Positions 1 to 8,599 of a stretch of DNA of 64,000 bases are shown here, in pieces. Positions within the stretch are counted from its first letter, which is position 1. Every line of letters begins with the position of its first letter. The notes beneath the pieces were generated by a model that was not told the DNA's origin, did no database searches, and worked only from the letters and a program-made list of their open reading frames with translations. The position numbers and the translations under genes were made by a program. Source of the stretch: Mucilaginibacter conchicola (GTDB lineage Bacteria; Bacteroidota; Bacteroidia; Sphingobacteriales; Sphingobacteriaceae); assembly GCF_003432115.1 (NCBI RefSeq), contig NZ_QWDC01000003.1, forward strand, positions 558,001 to 622,000, in the 5' to 3' direction.

Positions 1-79
1 GTTTTTGTTTGGCATTGCAGCAGGTCTGATCGCACTTGGTTCCATCTGGGCGGCAAGAAAAATGTTTTCGAAAGTCTAA
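1..79 (+). CDS. C-terminal end of a membrane protein (partial)
   Basis: An open frame enters from the left window edge and stops at TAA 77-79. Its 25 residues form one hydrophobic stretch rich in Gly, Ala, Leu and Ile, followed by a basic tail (ARKMFSKV), which is how many transporters end on their last membrane helix. The protein family cannot be told from so little sequence. It points the same way as the Fic gene but lies about 190 bases upstream of it. Confidence 0.5.
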   Translation, partial: FLFGIAAGLIALGSIWAARKMFSKV

Positions 80-269
80 GCATAAGTAAACATATCGAAA
101 ATGCTAACTTCTCCGATCATATGCCTTTCAAGCCAGCTATCTGAATTTTGACCTTCAGGCATAACCCTGGAGCTTTGATATTGATTACCGTCAATATCCG
201 GAACGATTCAAAACTATAAAGTTCACCTTGCGGAGAATACTGTTATATTTACCGCAATATTTGCGTCGA

Positions 270-1382
270 ATGTATATCTATCAACAAAATAAATGGCCGG
301 AATTCATCTGGGACTCTAATGCCTTATTAGTTAGATTAGGAGAGGTGCGCCATCATCAGGGGAAAATTTTGGGGTTGATGAGCCAGGCGGGGTTCAAACT
401 TCAGGAAGAAACCTTGCTTGATACCCTCACTCTTGACGTAACAAAATCCAGCGAGATAGAAGGAGAGAAGTTGAATACTGATCAGGTCCGCTCATCTATT
501 GCCCGTCGTTTGGGCATTGAGCAGGCAGGTATGGTGACCGCTGATAGAAATGTTGATGGTGTGGTAGAGATGATGTTGGATGCGACACAGAATTATAAGA
601 GTGTATTAAACGAAGACCGATTGTATGCCTGGCATGCGGCATTATTTCCAACTGGGCGGAGTGGCATGCATAAGATAACGGTTGGTAACTGGAGGTCAGA
701 AGAGGCCGGGCCTATGCGAGTTGTTTCCGGGGCGATGGGAAAAGAAAAAATACATTTTGAAGCACCTGGCTCAGATCTTTTACCAGCAGAGATGGAAATG
801 TTCCTGAAGTGGTTTAATGAAGAGGATAAGATCGACCCTGTTATTAAAGCTGGTATTGCACATCTATGGTTCGTTACTGTTCACCCCTTCGACGATGGAA
901 ACGGGCGTATCACAAGGGCATTAACTGATCTTTTACTGGCCCGTGCCGATGGTACCAGTCAGCGTTTTTACAGCATGTCTGCTCAAATACTTAGAGAAAG
1001 AAATAGCTATTATGATATACTAGAGAATACTCAGAAAGGCGGACTTGATGTCACTCCGTGGCTGAACTGGTTTTTGGACTGTTTGTTCAATGCCATGCAG
1101 CATACTGAAGTAGTCCTGAAATCGGTATCCTTACGTAACAGATTCTGGGAAAAGCACAGGAGGACTTCATTAAACGAACGTCAGCAAAAAATGCTGCATA
1201 TATTATTGGACGACTTTTTCGGGAGTTTAACTACTGTTAAATGGGGCAAGATTGCTCGTTGTTCAGCTGATACAGCTTTGAGAGACATCAACGATCTTAT
1301 CGAGAAAGGGATTTTGGGGAAAGAAGCAGGCGGTAGTAAAAATACCACCTATCGTTTGTTCGTTGGTGATGACCATCTTTAA
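270..1382 (+). CDS. Fic-domain protein (AMPylase family) with N-terminal DUF4172-like region
   Basis: Fic enzymes usually transfer AMP from ATP to a hydroxyl side chain of a target protein. The canonical Fic loop HPFDDGNGRITR is at residues 205-216, with catalytic His205 and the phosphate-binding Asp/Asn/Arg. The inhibitory-helix motif SSEIEG is at residues 60-65 of the same chain, so the enzyme should be intramolecularly autoinhibited (class II). The N-terminus (YIYQQNKWPEFIWD) is typical of the DUF4172 lead-in, and the C-terminal part looks like a winged helix. I chose ATG 270 over a TTG at 228 because family members start this way. It stands alone, with no antitoxin gene beside it. Target unknown; family assignment is secure. 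Confidence 0.9.
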   Translation: MYIYQQNKWPEFIWDSNALLVRLGEVRHHQGKILGLMSQAGFKLQEETLLDTLTLDVTKSSEIEGEKLNTDQVRSSIARRLGIEQAGMVTADRNVDGVVEMMLDATQNYKSVLNEDRLYAWHAALFPTGRSGMHKITVGNWRSEEAGPMRVVSGAMGKEKIHFEAPGSDLLPAEMEMFLKWFNEEDKIDPVIKAGIAHLWFVTVHPFDDGNGRITRALTDLLLARADGTSQRFYSMSAQILRERNSYYDILENTQKGGLDVTPWLNWFLDCLFNAMQHTEVVLKSVSLRNRFWEKHRRTSLNERQQKMLHILLDDFFGSLTTVKWGKIARCSADTALRDINDLIEKGILGKEAGGSKNTTYRLFVGDDHL

Positions 1383-1440
1383 AATTCTTTTTGTGATTTT
1401 AAACGGTGATCTCTGTTAACGTCCTATTCGAACCTTAAAG

Positions 1441-1594
1441 ACTTTGCGTTTTTATAAATGGGAAGCGCCTTTTAAGACGAGAATTGATAAATACTTTGAA
1501 TTACAAGATCGACGGAAGTCGTTTTACTGTTAGATATACAGGTGGCGGCGCCGGTGGTTTGAGATCCATCGATAAAGTTGAACTGAAACGTTAG
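1441..1594 (+). pseudogene. Decayed fragment related to the lipoprotein gene at 61255-61746
   Basis: Positions 1447-1500 read RFYKWEAPF...DKYFE in one frame, matching RFCKWETPF...GKYFG of the intact protein. Positions 1502-1594 read YKIDGSRFTVRYTGGG and on to a stop in another frame, matching YELTGHRYTVSYTGGG and the C-terminus. About 45 middle residues are missing, a frameshift separates the halves, and no signal peptide or start remains. It is a remnant of a paralogue rather than a recent copy, since many third positions and several residues differ. The rest of 1383-1682 shows no gene. Confidence 0.75.
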
Positions 1595-1682
1595 ATATCG
1601 GTTTACGCGTTTGCTATCTCATAAAAAAGTTATGCTGGGATAAGCCTTTACACGCTTAGTGTAAAGGCATAGTTATTTACTA

Positions 1683-2042
1683 TCAATATTCATCCAGTTT
1701 GTGCGGTTTATATGCATTGTGGCGACGCATATCACTAATCGCTTTAATGGGAATTTCAGTTAGTGTTTTCTTCCTTCCGCCTCTGATCCAATCGATCAGT
1801 TCTGTGCGGTTGAAGTATAGCCTTTTCCCCGGCTTACTTACTGGTATCTCGTTTCTGCTGACCCTGGTATAAAGGGAAGCCACAGATATCTTTAAAAACT
1901 GTGCTGCTTCCTGTACATTCATCAGTTCATTTTCTTCTTCGTTTTTGGGTTGCAGGTTAATTACGAGTGATTCTACCTGTTCCAGTTTTTCAAAAAGAAG
2001 ACGCACTACTTCCGGCAGTTCATTGAAATTAAATGGATCCAT
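1683..2042 (-). CDS. Helix-turn-helix (excisionase/MerR-type) DNA-binding protein
   Basis: A 119-residue protein. Residues about 41-90 (MNVQEAAQFLKISVASLYTR to LIDWIRGG) form the small winged-helix domain of excisionases and HTH_17 proteins, including the typical KPGKRLYFNRTELIDW wing. The N-terminus is a short acidic helical region. Such proteins in Bacteroidota elements act as excision or recombination-directionality factors or local regulators; which applies here is unknown. It is the last leftward gene of the conjugative block, separated from it by a terminator and an inverted repeat. No integrase is adjacent. Confidence 0.75.
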   Translation of the reverse strand: MDPFNFNELPEVVRLLFEKLEQVESLVINLQPKNEEENELMNVQEAAQFLKISVASLYTRVSRNEIPVSKPGKRLYFNRTELIDWIRGGRKKTLTEIPIKAISDMRRHNAYKPHKLDEY

Positions 2043-2188
2043 ATCTAAAAAATAAATAAGTCATTGTTGAGGCGTTTGAGATCGACAGGAGATGACCCTG
2101 ATCCCAAATTAATGATGGATGAGTATTAAATCAAATGCAATTATAAAAGGGAGGCTACTTCAGAATAACAAAATATCGGTTCGTAATA

Positions 2189-2220
2189 AAAATCCCCGAA
2201 CACTTGCTGCCGGGGATTTT
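2189..2220. terminator. Bidirectional intrinsic terminator
   Basis: Perfect 10-bp inverted repeat (AAAATCCCCG at 2189-2198, CGGGGATTTT at 2211-2220) with a 12-base loop and a U-run on either strand. It lies between the small membrane protein gene (2295) and the HTH gene (2042), so it probably ends the long leftward tra transcript. Confidence 0.7.
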
Positions 2221-2234
2221 AACCTAAACCTTAT

Positions 2235-2275
2235 CACAAATACTTAGCGAACTGGTTGTTCTCTAAGTATTTGTG
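2235..2275. repeat. 13-bp perfect inverted repeat
   Basis: CACAAATACTTAG (2235-2247) and CTAAGTATTTGTG (2263-2275) are exact reverse complements around a 15-base spacer. It lies 14 bases from the terminator hairpin and upstream of the excisionase-like gene. It could be a second hairpin of the terminator, an operator, or a recombinase core site; AT-rich arms without a U-run argue against a simple terminator. Confidence 0.55.
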
Positions 2276-2294
2276 CAATATATAATTTTTCTGA

Positions 2295-2528
2295 TCAGCG
2301 GCGAAGCGAGCCCCTTTCTTTGGCGCGCATATATTCATTGAACATGCGTTCGTGATAGCGTTTTTCTGCTTCCCTTTTGTTGCGCCTTGAGGCGATCACA
2401 AAAAACAGTACCCATATCCCGAAGGCAATGCCGAAGCATGGGAAAGGATTTTTTGCAGCCAGTGCACCCCAAAATGCAAAGGTGGATATCACACTGCAGG
2501 TCAGGAAAAGAGTTACATTCTTGCTCAT
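2295..2528 (-). CDS. Small two-helix membrane protein, unknown function
   Basis: A 77-residue protein with two predicted membrane helices (residues about 5-24 and 31-46) and a highly charged basic C-terminal tail (RRNKREAEKRYHERMFNEYM). No family recognised. It follows the PH-like membrane protein by about 40 bases in the same direction, so it may be the last member of the tra operon and sit in the inner membrane. Codon use resembles its neighbours. Confidence 0.6.
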   Translation of the reverse strand: MSKNVTLFLTCSVISTFAFWGALAAKNPFPCFGIAFGIWVLFFVIASRRNKREAEKRYHERMFNEYMRAKERGSLRR

Positions 2529-2571
2529 TTCTGATTTGCTATTTTAAATATACTAATAAAATTAGTAGTTA

Positions 2572-3042
2572 TCAAGCTCTTTGATTAATTAATCTAATAG
2601 TATTTTTATTCTGCCGAGCGGTGTTTACGCGTTCGCGAATGGTCGCTATCAGGTCAGAACGGGGGATGCCCGTGAACTTCAATACCGGGGTTTCCGGGTC
2701 TGTGCTTTTAAGGGTAACGTTCATCAGTTTCAATACTTGCAGCCCGATGGGTTGTATGATGACGTAATCTTTTATACTGTACATTTTCAATTCGTCGCTA
2801 CGTTTGAAGAAAATGCCACTCTTGGTCCGTATGGTCTCTGCGCCGATGAGATAATGGTTACTTCGGATCCATAGCAGCCTGTAACAGGCGATGCAAAGGA
2901 TAGTCAGACTAAAAAGAACGAAACAGGCTGAGCTGTACCAGGCGAGCAGGAGGAATATCAGTGAAAGTGCAATAAGATGCAGGTTCTTCAATACAGCAAA
3001 ACTGACTGCCGGTCGCAGACTAATGTCATGATATGTTTTCAT
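2572..3042 (-). CDS. Membrane protein with bacterial PH-like domain
   Basis: A 156-residue protein. Two adjacent hydrophobic helices (residues about 20-55) are followed by a soluble part that reads as a bacterial PH (YdbS/bPH2-type) fold: HYLIGAETIRTKSGIFFKRS, then alternating strands and a C-terminal helix. Such proteins are inner-membrane components of unclear function. It overlaps the upstream gene by 17 bases, suggesting translational coupling. A role in conjugation is inferred only from position. Confidence 0.6.
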   Translation of the reverse strand: MKTYHDISLRPAVSFAVLKNLHLIALSLIFLLLAWYSSACFVLFSLTILCIACYRLLWIRSNHYLIGAETIRTKSGIFFKRSDELKMYSIKDYVIIQPIGLQVLKLMNVTLKSTDPETPVLKFTGIPRSDLIATIRERVNTARQNKNTIRLINQRA

Positions 3043-3622
3043 AGCGGAGCTGGTCTAAAAATGTGTTGAATCTTCCTGGCTTTTGGGTTCGAATGCCACT
3101 TCTCAGAGATGCGGCTTTTTCAAAGACATTAAGGCTGAGCTTTTCTGGAGTCAGCTCGATAGCCGATCCGTTCGGCAGCAGTAGCTGAACACTGTTTTTA
3201 TGCCAGACCGCCCTGAGCGGTTTTTCCCTGATGCCGGCCGCGATAATTATGTCATTCAGCCTGCCGCAAACGTCATTAGAGAAAACCAGTGTGATCTTTC
3301 TTTTCAGACAGTATTTAGCTATCCAGCGAAGCTGTTCAGGGTGCGGCCGAAGGCCGACTGCTATGAAGGACAATCTGGCTTCAGCGGGATGGCGCCAGGC
3401 ATTTACCGCCATATAAGCGACCGCCTCCATTGCGCATGAAGTGATAATGAGCTCGGTAGAAGGATAGTTGCCGTGCATCCACAGATCCCGAGTTACAGGC
3501 ACAATATGGTAGTCCGGGCCGAAGACCTCCAATTCGTTGCCGTACGTAAATCGCCGTTCATTGATATCGAAATAAGCCTGGAGTTCCGGGGAAACTCCAA
3601 GCTTTTTAAGAAACGGAAACAT
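3026..3622 (-). CDS. Conjugative-element protein, possibly Toprim-like
   Basis: A 198-residue protein not recognised with certainty. Residues about 55-135 run strand-helix-strand-helix (ELIITSCAMEAVAYMA, then IAVGLRPHPEQL, then ITLVFSNDVCGRLND), which resembles Toprim domains (EG...DxD) with acidic positions only partly kept. It may therefore be a degenerate Toprim or DprA-like fold. No signal peptide. It starts at the stop of the DUF4099/DUF3945 gene (one-base overlap), so the two are probably co-translated. Confidence 0.5.
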   Translation of the reverse strand: MFPFLKKLGVSPELQAYFDINERRFTYGNELEVFGPDYHIVPVTRDLWMHGNYPSTELIITSCAMEAVAYMAVNAWRHPAEARLSFIAVGLRPHPEQLRWIAKYCLKRKITLVFSNDVCGRLNDIIIAAGIREKPLRAVWHKNSVQLLLPNGSAIELTPEKLSLNVFEKAASLRSGIRTQKPGRFNTFLDQLRYENIS

Positions 3623-4395
3623 CAGCGGGAGTAACGGTTCTTTTCGAAGCGGATATGCGAATTATCCGCCACCGGCCGCTGATTTTCGACATCCGCCATA
3701 GCACTATGATAGCCGGGGCTGAGTTTTTTGCTTTCTTTAGGATCATGCTTTTTTCCAAAAGCGGCATTCAGCGCCTGATAGACCATAAAGGAAAGTCCGC
3801 CGTCCACAAGCACAGAAGCGATCAGTGCCAGCCTGTTTGAGCGGATGCCCTGGCTGTCGGTGCCCGAATAGTTCAGTATGGTGCCGTCAGCAAGCTTTAC
3901 TTCTTTACCTTTACGATAAGCTTCCTTTTGCGCAGGGGTAAGGAACTCGCTGTTGATCATGTCCGGGACAAGGATCTTCTCCGTATCCGATACGATGAAT
4001 TCCCGTGTCTCTGCATCATATTCCACAAGGACCTCTTTTTTATTTCCCTTGTCATCAACAGTGATTTTTAACAGACTGGCTACTTCGCCTTTTTCCAGCT
4101 GTTTCGCCTCGTTATCGTCGAGGAAATCGGGTGTGGCGGGTTTCCTGTATATGGGGTGGATCAGCAGGTCTGCCTTTCCGTTCTCATTCCTGCGAAGAGA
4201 GATTTTTGCATGTATCGATTTTATCTTGATACTCTCCGTTTCCAAATTTTCCAGATGCAGCATATCAGTGCGGCGACCTGAAAGGAGGGCTTTCAGGTCG
4301 TTTACATTCAGCAGCATTTGCCCGCCAGCGGCCAGTCCGATCGTCTCCAGTTCATCGACAGGAAGTTCGCTTTCTTTAAAACTGATTATATTCAT
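3622..4395 (-). CDS. DUF4099/DUF3945-type conjugative transposon protein
   Basis: A 257-residue protein. The N-terminal ~50 residues (FKESELPVDELETIGL...MLLNVNDLKALLSGR) match the DUF4099 pattern and the next ~130 residues (IHPIYRKPATPDFLDDNEA and following) match DUF3945. Both domains are recurrent in Bacteroidota conjugative transposons and often fused to topoisomerase- or ArdC-related proteins. A Gly/Ala-rich helix near 205-225 could touch the membrane. It sits one base downstream of ardC. Biochemical function is unknown. Confidence 0.75.
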   Translation of the reverse strand: MNIISFKESELPVDELETIGLAAGGQMLLNVNDLKALLSGRRTDMLHLENLETESIKIKSIHAKISLRRNENGKADLLIHPIYRKPATPDFLDDNEAKQLEKGEVASLLKITVDDKGNKKEVLVEYDAETREFIVSDTEKILVPDMINSEFLTPAQKEAYRKGKEVKLADGTILNYSGTDSQGIRSNRLALIASVLVDGGLSFMVYQALNAAFGKKHDPKESKKLSPGYHSAMADVENQRPVADNSHIRFEKNRYSR

Positions 4396-4396
4396 A

Positions 4397-5560
4397 TTAC
4401 CTGCCTATTTTGTTGGTTTGTTGTTGCTCCTCATTAACCTGGAGTTCCTCGCGCTGGCCGTTATATTTTGCGTCGACCAGTGACTGGTACAGGCCATCCT
4501 GCCGGGTAAGTTTGAATTTGCCGCCTTCCGTACTTTCAACAGTAAAGTTTCTCCCTTTTTTGTCGAGCACTTTGTAGGTATCGTTATTATAGGCAATTTC
4601 ATCCCCTTTTTTTAATACCTGATCCGGTTGGCGTGTCTGTTTGAGTTCCTGTTTCTGACCTATGCTCATCATAAAATCAAAAATCTTCTGGGCGTCAGCA
4701 GAGGCCCTGAACAATTCAAATGGCTCATCTTTCAGAATCTTGACCCAGCTGTTCACGTAAGCGGCATGCTGTCCGAAATTATGCCCGATCTTCAGCTCGC
4801 TTCCCAACATCAGCGAAGCAATTTCTGCACGAAGTTCTTCTCTTGCATAGGCCTCTGATCCGAATTTGCCATCCATAGGACGGTTCAGTCTGCTCTCATG
4901 GCCTGACCAATGTCCAACTTCATGCAGTGCTACCGCATAGTATTGTGTTTCGTTCTCGAACTGCTCCTTTGAAGGTAGCTGGATCTCATCGCTTTTTTTA
5001 TTGTAGAATGCTTCATTCCCACCATGATGGATGATTGCGCCACTGTCTTGCAGCATCTGTTCGGCTTTTTCCACGGGTTGCCAGGATTGTTCGGCAGCTT
5101 TTTCCTGAAGGTGTTCCGCAAGGGGAGGAATGCCTCTGATCTGTTCCGCATTAAATACCCATGCATTAGTGATCATTGGCTTATCCAGCTCTATGGTTCT
5201 GGTCTGTGTTTTGCCGTTTTCATCAAGGATCTTTTCTCCGGAAATGCCGTCACGGATGGCCTGAATGTCCGTGGTTTTGACAAAATTGATCATCGTTGCC
5301 TTAGCACCTTTTTCAACCTGGTATCCGGCAAAGTCAGCTTGTTTCAATGTCATCCAGCGGGGATCTGTATGTCCCTGCATGGCCAGCCAAAGGGCATTCA
5401 TACCCCGGTAGTTCTTACCGGTAGTAGGGTTGAGCGGAATGGAGAATGCCGGTGCATCAGAATCCTTCCATGGTTTCTGAAATACGGATGTACCCGCCTT
5501 CAACTCTTCGATCAGCCGGGCGGCGATTTGCTCATGGAGCGGTTTAAAGTTTTTACTCAT
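4397..5560 (-). CDS. ardC: ArdC-like antirestriction protein with zincin metallopeptidase domain
   Basis: A 387-residue protein. The N-terminal ~140 residues are the ssDNA-binding ArdC-N domain (TGKNYRGMNALWLAMQGHTD; FAGYQVEKGAKA). The zinc peptidase motif HEVGHWSGHESRLNR starts at residue 213, with the third ligand likely Glu in the EELRAEIAS helix near 241. ArdC proteins protect incoming single-stranded DNA from host restriction during conjugation, acting in the recipient cytoplasm. The C-terminal ~90 residues hold an SH3-like segment and a coiled, Gln-rich end. It overlaps the M23 peptidase gene by 8 bases. Confidence 0.85.
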   Translation of the reverse strand: MSKNFKPLHEQIAARLIEELKAGTSVFQKPWKDSDAPAFSIPLNPTTGKNYRGMNALWLAMQGHTDPRWMTLKQADFAGYQVEKGAKATMINFVKTTDIQAIRDGISGEKILDENGKTQTRTIELDKPMITNAWVFNAEQIRGIPPLAEHLQEKAAEQSWQPVEKAEQMLQDSGAIIHHGGNEAFYNKKSDEIQLPSKEQFENETQYYAVALHEVGHWSGHESRLNRPMDGKFGSEAYAREELRAEIASLMLGSELKIGHNFGQHAAYVNSWVKILKDEPFELFRASADAQKIFDFMMSIGQKQELKQTRQPDQVLKKGDEIAYNNDTYKVLDKKGRNFTVESTEGGKFKLTRQDGLYQSLVDAKYNGQREELQVNEEQQQTNKIGR

Positions 5561-5978
5561 GATATTTGTTATTGATTAATTTGAAAATGAATGCAAGGGG
5601 TTCAACCCAGCGATTTCCCGAACGGATCGAAAAATGCAGATGTTCAGCAGTTACCCGACCGGTCTTTCCGGTGATACCGATGGCTTCTCCCGCTGATAAG
5701 TCGGCTCCAGGGAAAGCCAGCACTCGGCTCAGATGCCCGTAAACAGTACTGAATCCCTGATGCCGGATCACGACATGGATACCAAGCGCCCTGTCGTAAG
5801 CGACTATGCTGAGTCGTCCGTCGGCGACGGCGTACACTGTATCGGATCTCGCGCGCAGGTCAATGCCGTTGTGAAAACTGTAAAGGCCGGTTAAAAGGTG
5901 TTTCCGCTGACCGAAGGGAGAAGTAATGTGCAGGCTATAAAGTGGCAGGCATATCAGACAGAGTGCAAGCGCTTTCAC
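5553..5978 (-). CDS. M23 (LytM-type) peptidase of the conjugation apparatus
   Basis: Secreted zinc endopeptidase likely to open the peptidoglycan for the transfer channel. From GTG 5978 the protein has 141 residues: signal peptide (MKALALCLICLPLYS), zinc ligands His36 and Asp40 (HNGID), catalytic His82 (YGHL) and His113/His115 (HLHF). I chose GTG 5978 rather than the ATG at 6044 because GTG overlaps the upstream stop as GTGA (5975-5978), the coupling seen elsewhere in this operon, and because it places the signal peptide at the true N-terminus; the longer form adds 22 basic residues inside the upstream gene. Confidence 0.8.
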   Translation of the reverse strand: MKALALCLICLPLYSLHITSPFGQRKHLLTGLYSFHNGIDLRARSDTVYAVADGRLSIVAYDRALGIHVVIRHQGFSTVYGHLSRVLAFPGADLSAGEAIGITGKTGRVTAEHLHFSIRSGNRWVEPLAFIFKLINNKYHE

Positions 5979-6385
5979 CGGCCGACGTAACGATTGCTGC
6001 GAAGGCCCAGACTTTCTTCGGCAGATATGAGAGTTGCCGGCCATATTCCGGGATTATCGCGGGCGATCTGCAGGGCGTTCCAGATGTCAGTGCTTCTTCC
6101 CTTATCCTGCAGCATGGCGATCTTGAACAGGTCTTTATAATCATTCAGGGTTGCCGCATTTGTTTGGGCTTTATCCGGGCAAAATATTTTTTCACGGTCT
6201 TTAAGCAGAAAGATCGCATCGGTAGGATAAACGGCCTCTGCTTCATCTGTAAAGCGTACATATACCTCGTTCTCCGGTCTGTCTACATAGGTGATAAAGC
6301 CGATATGGCCTTCTCGTCCTGCGGGATGATCTTCCAGGTTCGGGTGCACCAGCACCAGCGTACCCAGCAATTCCTGATCTGTCAT
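5975..6385 (-). CDS. Tra-operon protein of unknown function (SH3-like N-terminus)
   Basis: A 136-residue soluble protein. Residues 8-60 (VLVHPNLEDHPAGREGHIGF to VYVRFTDEAEAVYP) read like a small beta-barrel or SH3-type domain; the C-terminal half is helical with a LKDREKIF segment. No family name recognised. The start codon overlaps the stop of the coupling protein (ATGA, 6382-6385) and its stop overlaps the M23 start (GTGA), so it is embedded in a coupled three-gene set and probably serves transfer. Confidence 0.6.
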   Translation of the reverse strand: MTDQELLGTLVLVHPNLEDHPAGREGHIGFITYVDRPENEVYVRFTDEAEAVYPTDAIFLLKDREKIFCPDKAQTNAATLNDYKDLFKIAMLQDKGRSTDIWNALQIARDNPGIWPATLISAEESLGLRSNRYVGR

Positions 6386-8376
6386 TTTGTTTTGATGTTT
6401 GATGCGTTTTTCGGCGGCGGTTTGAATAATGCCACCATGTCTTCAATCTCCTGTCCGATACGGTCGAAATTCTCCCGAAGTACCTCATTACGGCGACCTT
6501 TGAAATCATAATAAGCGGGAAGAGGGCGGTAGTTCTTTTCTTCGGCTTTTATATCCGCCATATCCAGGTTGATCCGGCAATTGACAGCAGAGGTGTCGAA
6601 CTGCCCTGTGAATTTTTCCTGTGCATCGGCTGCGATCATACCCACCATTTCACCTGCATTCAGCGAGGCTATCTTACCAGCGGGTATAAGTACTTCCAGT
6701 TTCTCATTAAGCGAGGTGGAGGTCTTTGCCCGGTCTATGGACAGTCCTTCACCGATCTGTTTAGATTTACCGAAGAGCCGCTCCAGCCACTCGAGCGTTT
6801 CCTTATTACGCACCGACCCGGACAGTACGTTGCCGACCACCGAGGTGATCGTTGCGGCGGTATCTTTTCCGTACTGCTGGTTAAACTGCGGCAGTTCCTG
6901 CAGACCCATCAGTACAGCGACCTTATTGCTCCGGGCTGTTGCGATCAGGTTTTCCACCTTATGCACAAACAGTGTGGGTACTTCATCGACAATCAGTGCG
7001 GAAGGGAGGTTGCCCTTGGTATTGATCAGTTTTGTCAGCCGGTTAATAACGATCGAGTAACAGGCGGAATTGATGTTCTGCGTATTGGGGTCGTTGGCCA
7101 GCACCAACATCCCCGGATTTTCTTTTGATGATATTTTCAGATCGAAATCATCACCCGAGAATACCCAATAGGTTTCTTTGGTCGCGAGCCGGCTGATAAA
7201 GATCTTAAGCGTGCCTATCTGTCCCTCGAGCTGGTCAAAAGCCTTTGCGTTGTATGCGCTCATAAAGGGGGACATCAGAGACCTGAGTTCCCCCTCCGAT
7301 ACCAGGACATTAAAGATCTCCTCGTAAGAACGGTTCAGCATGGCCAGTACATGCGGCAGACTTGAATATTTGCCACCGGCGTACTTGCTTAGAAAATAGA
7401 TACATGATGCAAGGAAGTTGATCGCCGACTGGGTAAAAAACTGGTCGCTGCCACCTGAACGGTCACCCTTTTTCAGTGCTTCTACCAGTGCTTCGGCGGT
7501 TTCGGCTGCGTCTGCGAGTGTCCGGATATAATCCGCACGCCATGGATTGATGCGCCTGCTTTTCTCAGGATCATCAAGATTCAGCACGTGGAATTTAAAC
7601 TCCTTCAGCTTGCCGGAATGCTTTGCTAACAGGTAATGGTAATACGCGATCTGACCCAGATCCGGGAATTTGAAATCATAGAGACATACCGCAAACTCTT
7701 TCGCGATCAGCTGCCTGATGAAAGGATTTACGATGGAAAAGCTTTTTCCGGATCCGGGTGTACCGATGACAATCGTGCCCCGGAATACATTACAGATATT
7801 GATCCAGCCTGAACGTGTCCGTTTCCCGAAATAAAAAAGCATGGGGATGTTGACCGAGTAGGGTGTTTCTACCTTTTTGACAGGCTGCATAAAGCTTTCT
7901 GCTTCGGTATTCCATTTGTCTTTTCCCAGTCCGGAACTAATCATTTTTGAGATATTATCCATGGATATACTGCAGACAAAAGCGCCCGAAAAAGAACAGA
8001 CCAGGTAGCCCAGATCCCACCAGGTAGTATAAGAGAAAACAATTGGCGAAGACCGTCCGCGGAACAGCAGGCATCCGAAAAACAGGATAAGGCCAATGGC
8101 GAGGGGGATGATGATCTGTTTTTTGGGGTTTACTTCTGTATCCTTTTTAGATAGTGTCCCGATACTTACCAGACATATAAGACCTAAAGTGCAAAGTTTG
8201 CTGGATAGCATCGAGCTGTAGATCCCCATATGACTGAGTCTTTCCAGCGGGAGAAAAAAAATGCCCCATATCGGGGCATTTAGATAAATGAATATAGCGG
8301 CATCCAGCAAAATAGACAGGTAGATACCGCATTGCAGAAAGCCATGCAGTTTCTGCTGCTCACGTGTTTCCTCCAT
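6382..8376 (-). CDS. Type IV coupling protein (VirD4/TraG-like, Bacteroidota type)
   Basis: Hexameric inner-membrane ATPase that brings the relaxase-DNA complex to the secretion channel. 664 residues: membrane helices in the first ~140 residues, Walker A GTPGSGKS at 205-212, Walker B LIVDEVP at 461-467, and a coupling-protein C-terminal domain. Length and order fit the Bacteroidota TraG-like mobilisation proteins. It overlaps the next gene by ATGA and begins 2 bases after the small 71-residue gene. A complete, apparently functional copy. Confidence 0.9.
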   Translation of the reverse strand: MEETREQQKLHGFLQCGIYLSILLDAAIFIYLNAPIWGIFFLPLERLSHMGIYSSMLSSKLCTLGLICLVSIGTLSKKDTEVNPKKQIIIPLAIGLILFFGCLLFRGRSSPIVFSYTTWWDLGYLVCSFSGAFVCSISMDNISKMISSGLGKDKWNTEAESFMQPVKKVETPYSVNIPMLFYFGKRTRSGWINICNVFRGTIVIGTPGSGKSFSIVNPFIRQLIAKEFAVCLYDFKFPDLGQIAYYHYLLAKHSGKLKEFKFHVLNLDDPEKSRRINPWRADYIRTLADAAETAEALVEALKKGDRSGGSDQFFTQSAINFLASCIYFLSKYAGGKYSSLPHVLAMLNRSYEEIFNVLVSEGELRSLMSPFMSAYNAKAFDQLEGQIGTLKIFISRLATKETYWVFSGDDFDLKISSKENPGMLVLANDPNTQNINSACYSIVINRLTKLINTKGNLPSALIVDEVPTLFVHKVENLIATARSNKVAVLMGLQELPQFNQQYGKDTAATITSVVGNVLSGSVRNKETLEWLERLFGKSKQIGEGLSIDRAKTSTSLNEKLEVLIPAGKIASLNAGEMVGMIAADAQEKFTGQFDTSAVNCRINLDMADIKAEEKNYRPLPAYYDFKGRRNEVLRENFDRIGQEIEDMVALFKPPPKNASNIKTK

Positions 8377-8378
8377 CC

Positions 8379-8594
8379 TTATTCCTCCTGTAAATAGTTA
8401 GCGATCATTCCGATGATCTCACAGCGGAGGAACCTGTCATCTTCGTCCAGCCCTGTCAGGAGCGGCGCGCAAAGTTCCTGCATATTAGTGAGTTCATAGT
8501 GTAAAATACCATGACTTACGAAGCGGTAGTATACTTTGGGAAATTCCTGTTCCAGCACGATTTTTAGATAACCACAGGCTGTCAGGTTTGTCAT
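8379..8594 (-). CDS. Small tra-operon protein, unknown
   Basis: A 71-residue protein, cytoplasmic by composition, acidic at its end (DEDDRFLRCEIIGMIANYLQ). Helical, possibly a HEAT-like pair. No family recognised. It is packed between traN (5-base gap) and the coupling protein gene (2-base gap), which supports it being a real gene of the transfer operon. Confidence 0.55.
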   Translation of the reverse strand: MTNLTACGYLKIVLEQEFPKVYYRFVSHGILHYELTNMQELCAPLLTGLDEDDRFLRCEIIGMIANYLQEE

Positions 8595-8599
8595 AATAT

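Noticed and set aside
270-2042. Fic and the HTH gene at 1683 as a toxin-antitoxin pair
   Set aside because: They are convergent, 300 bases apart, and the Fic protein already carries its own inhibitory motif SSEIEG.
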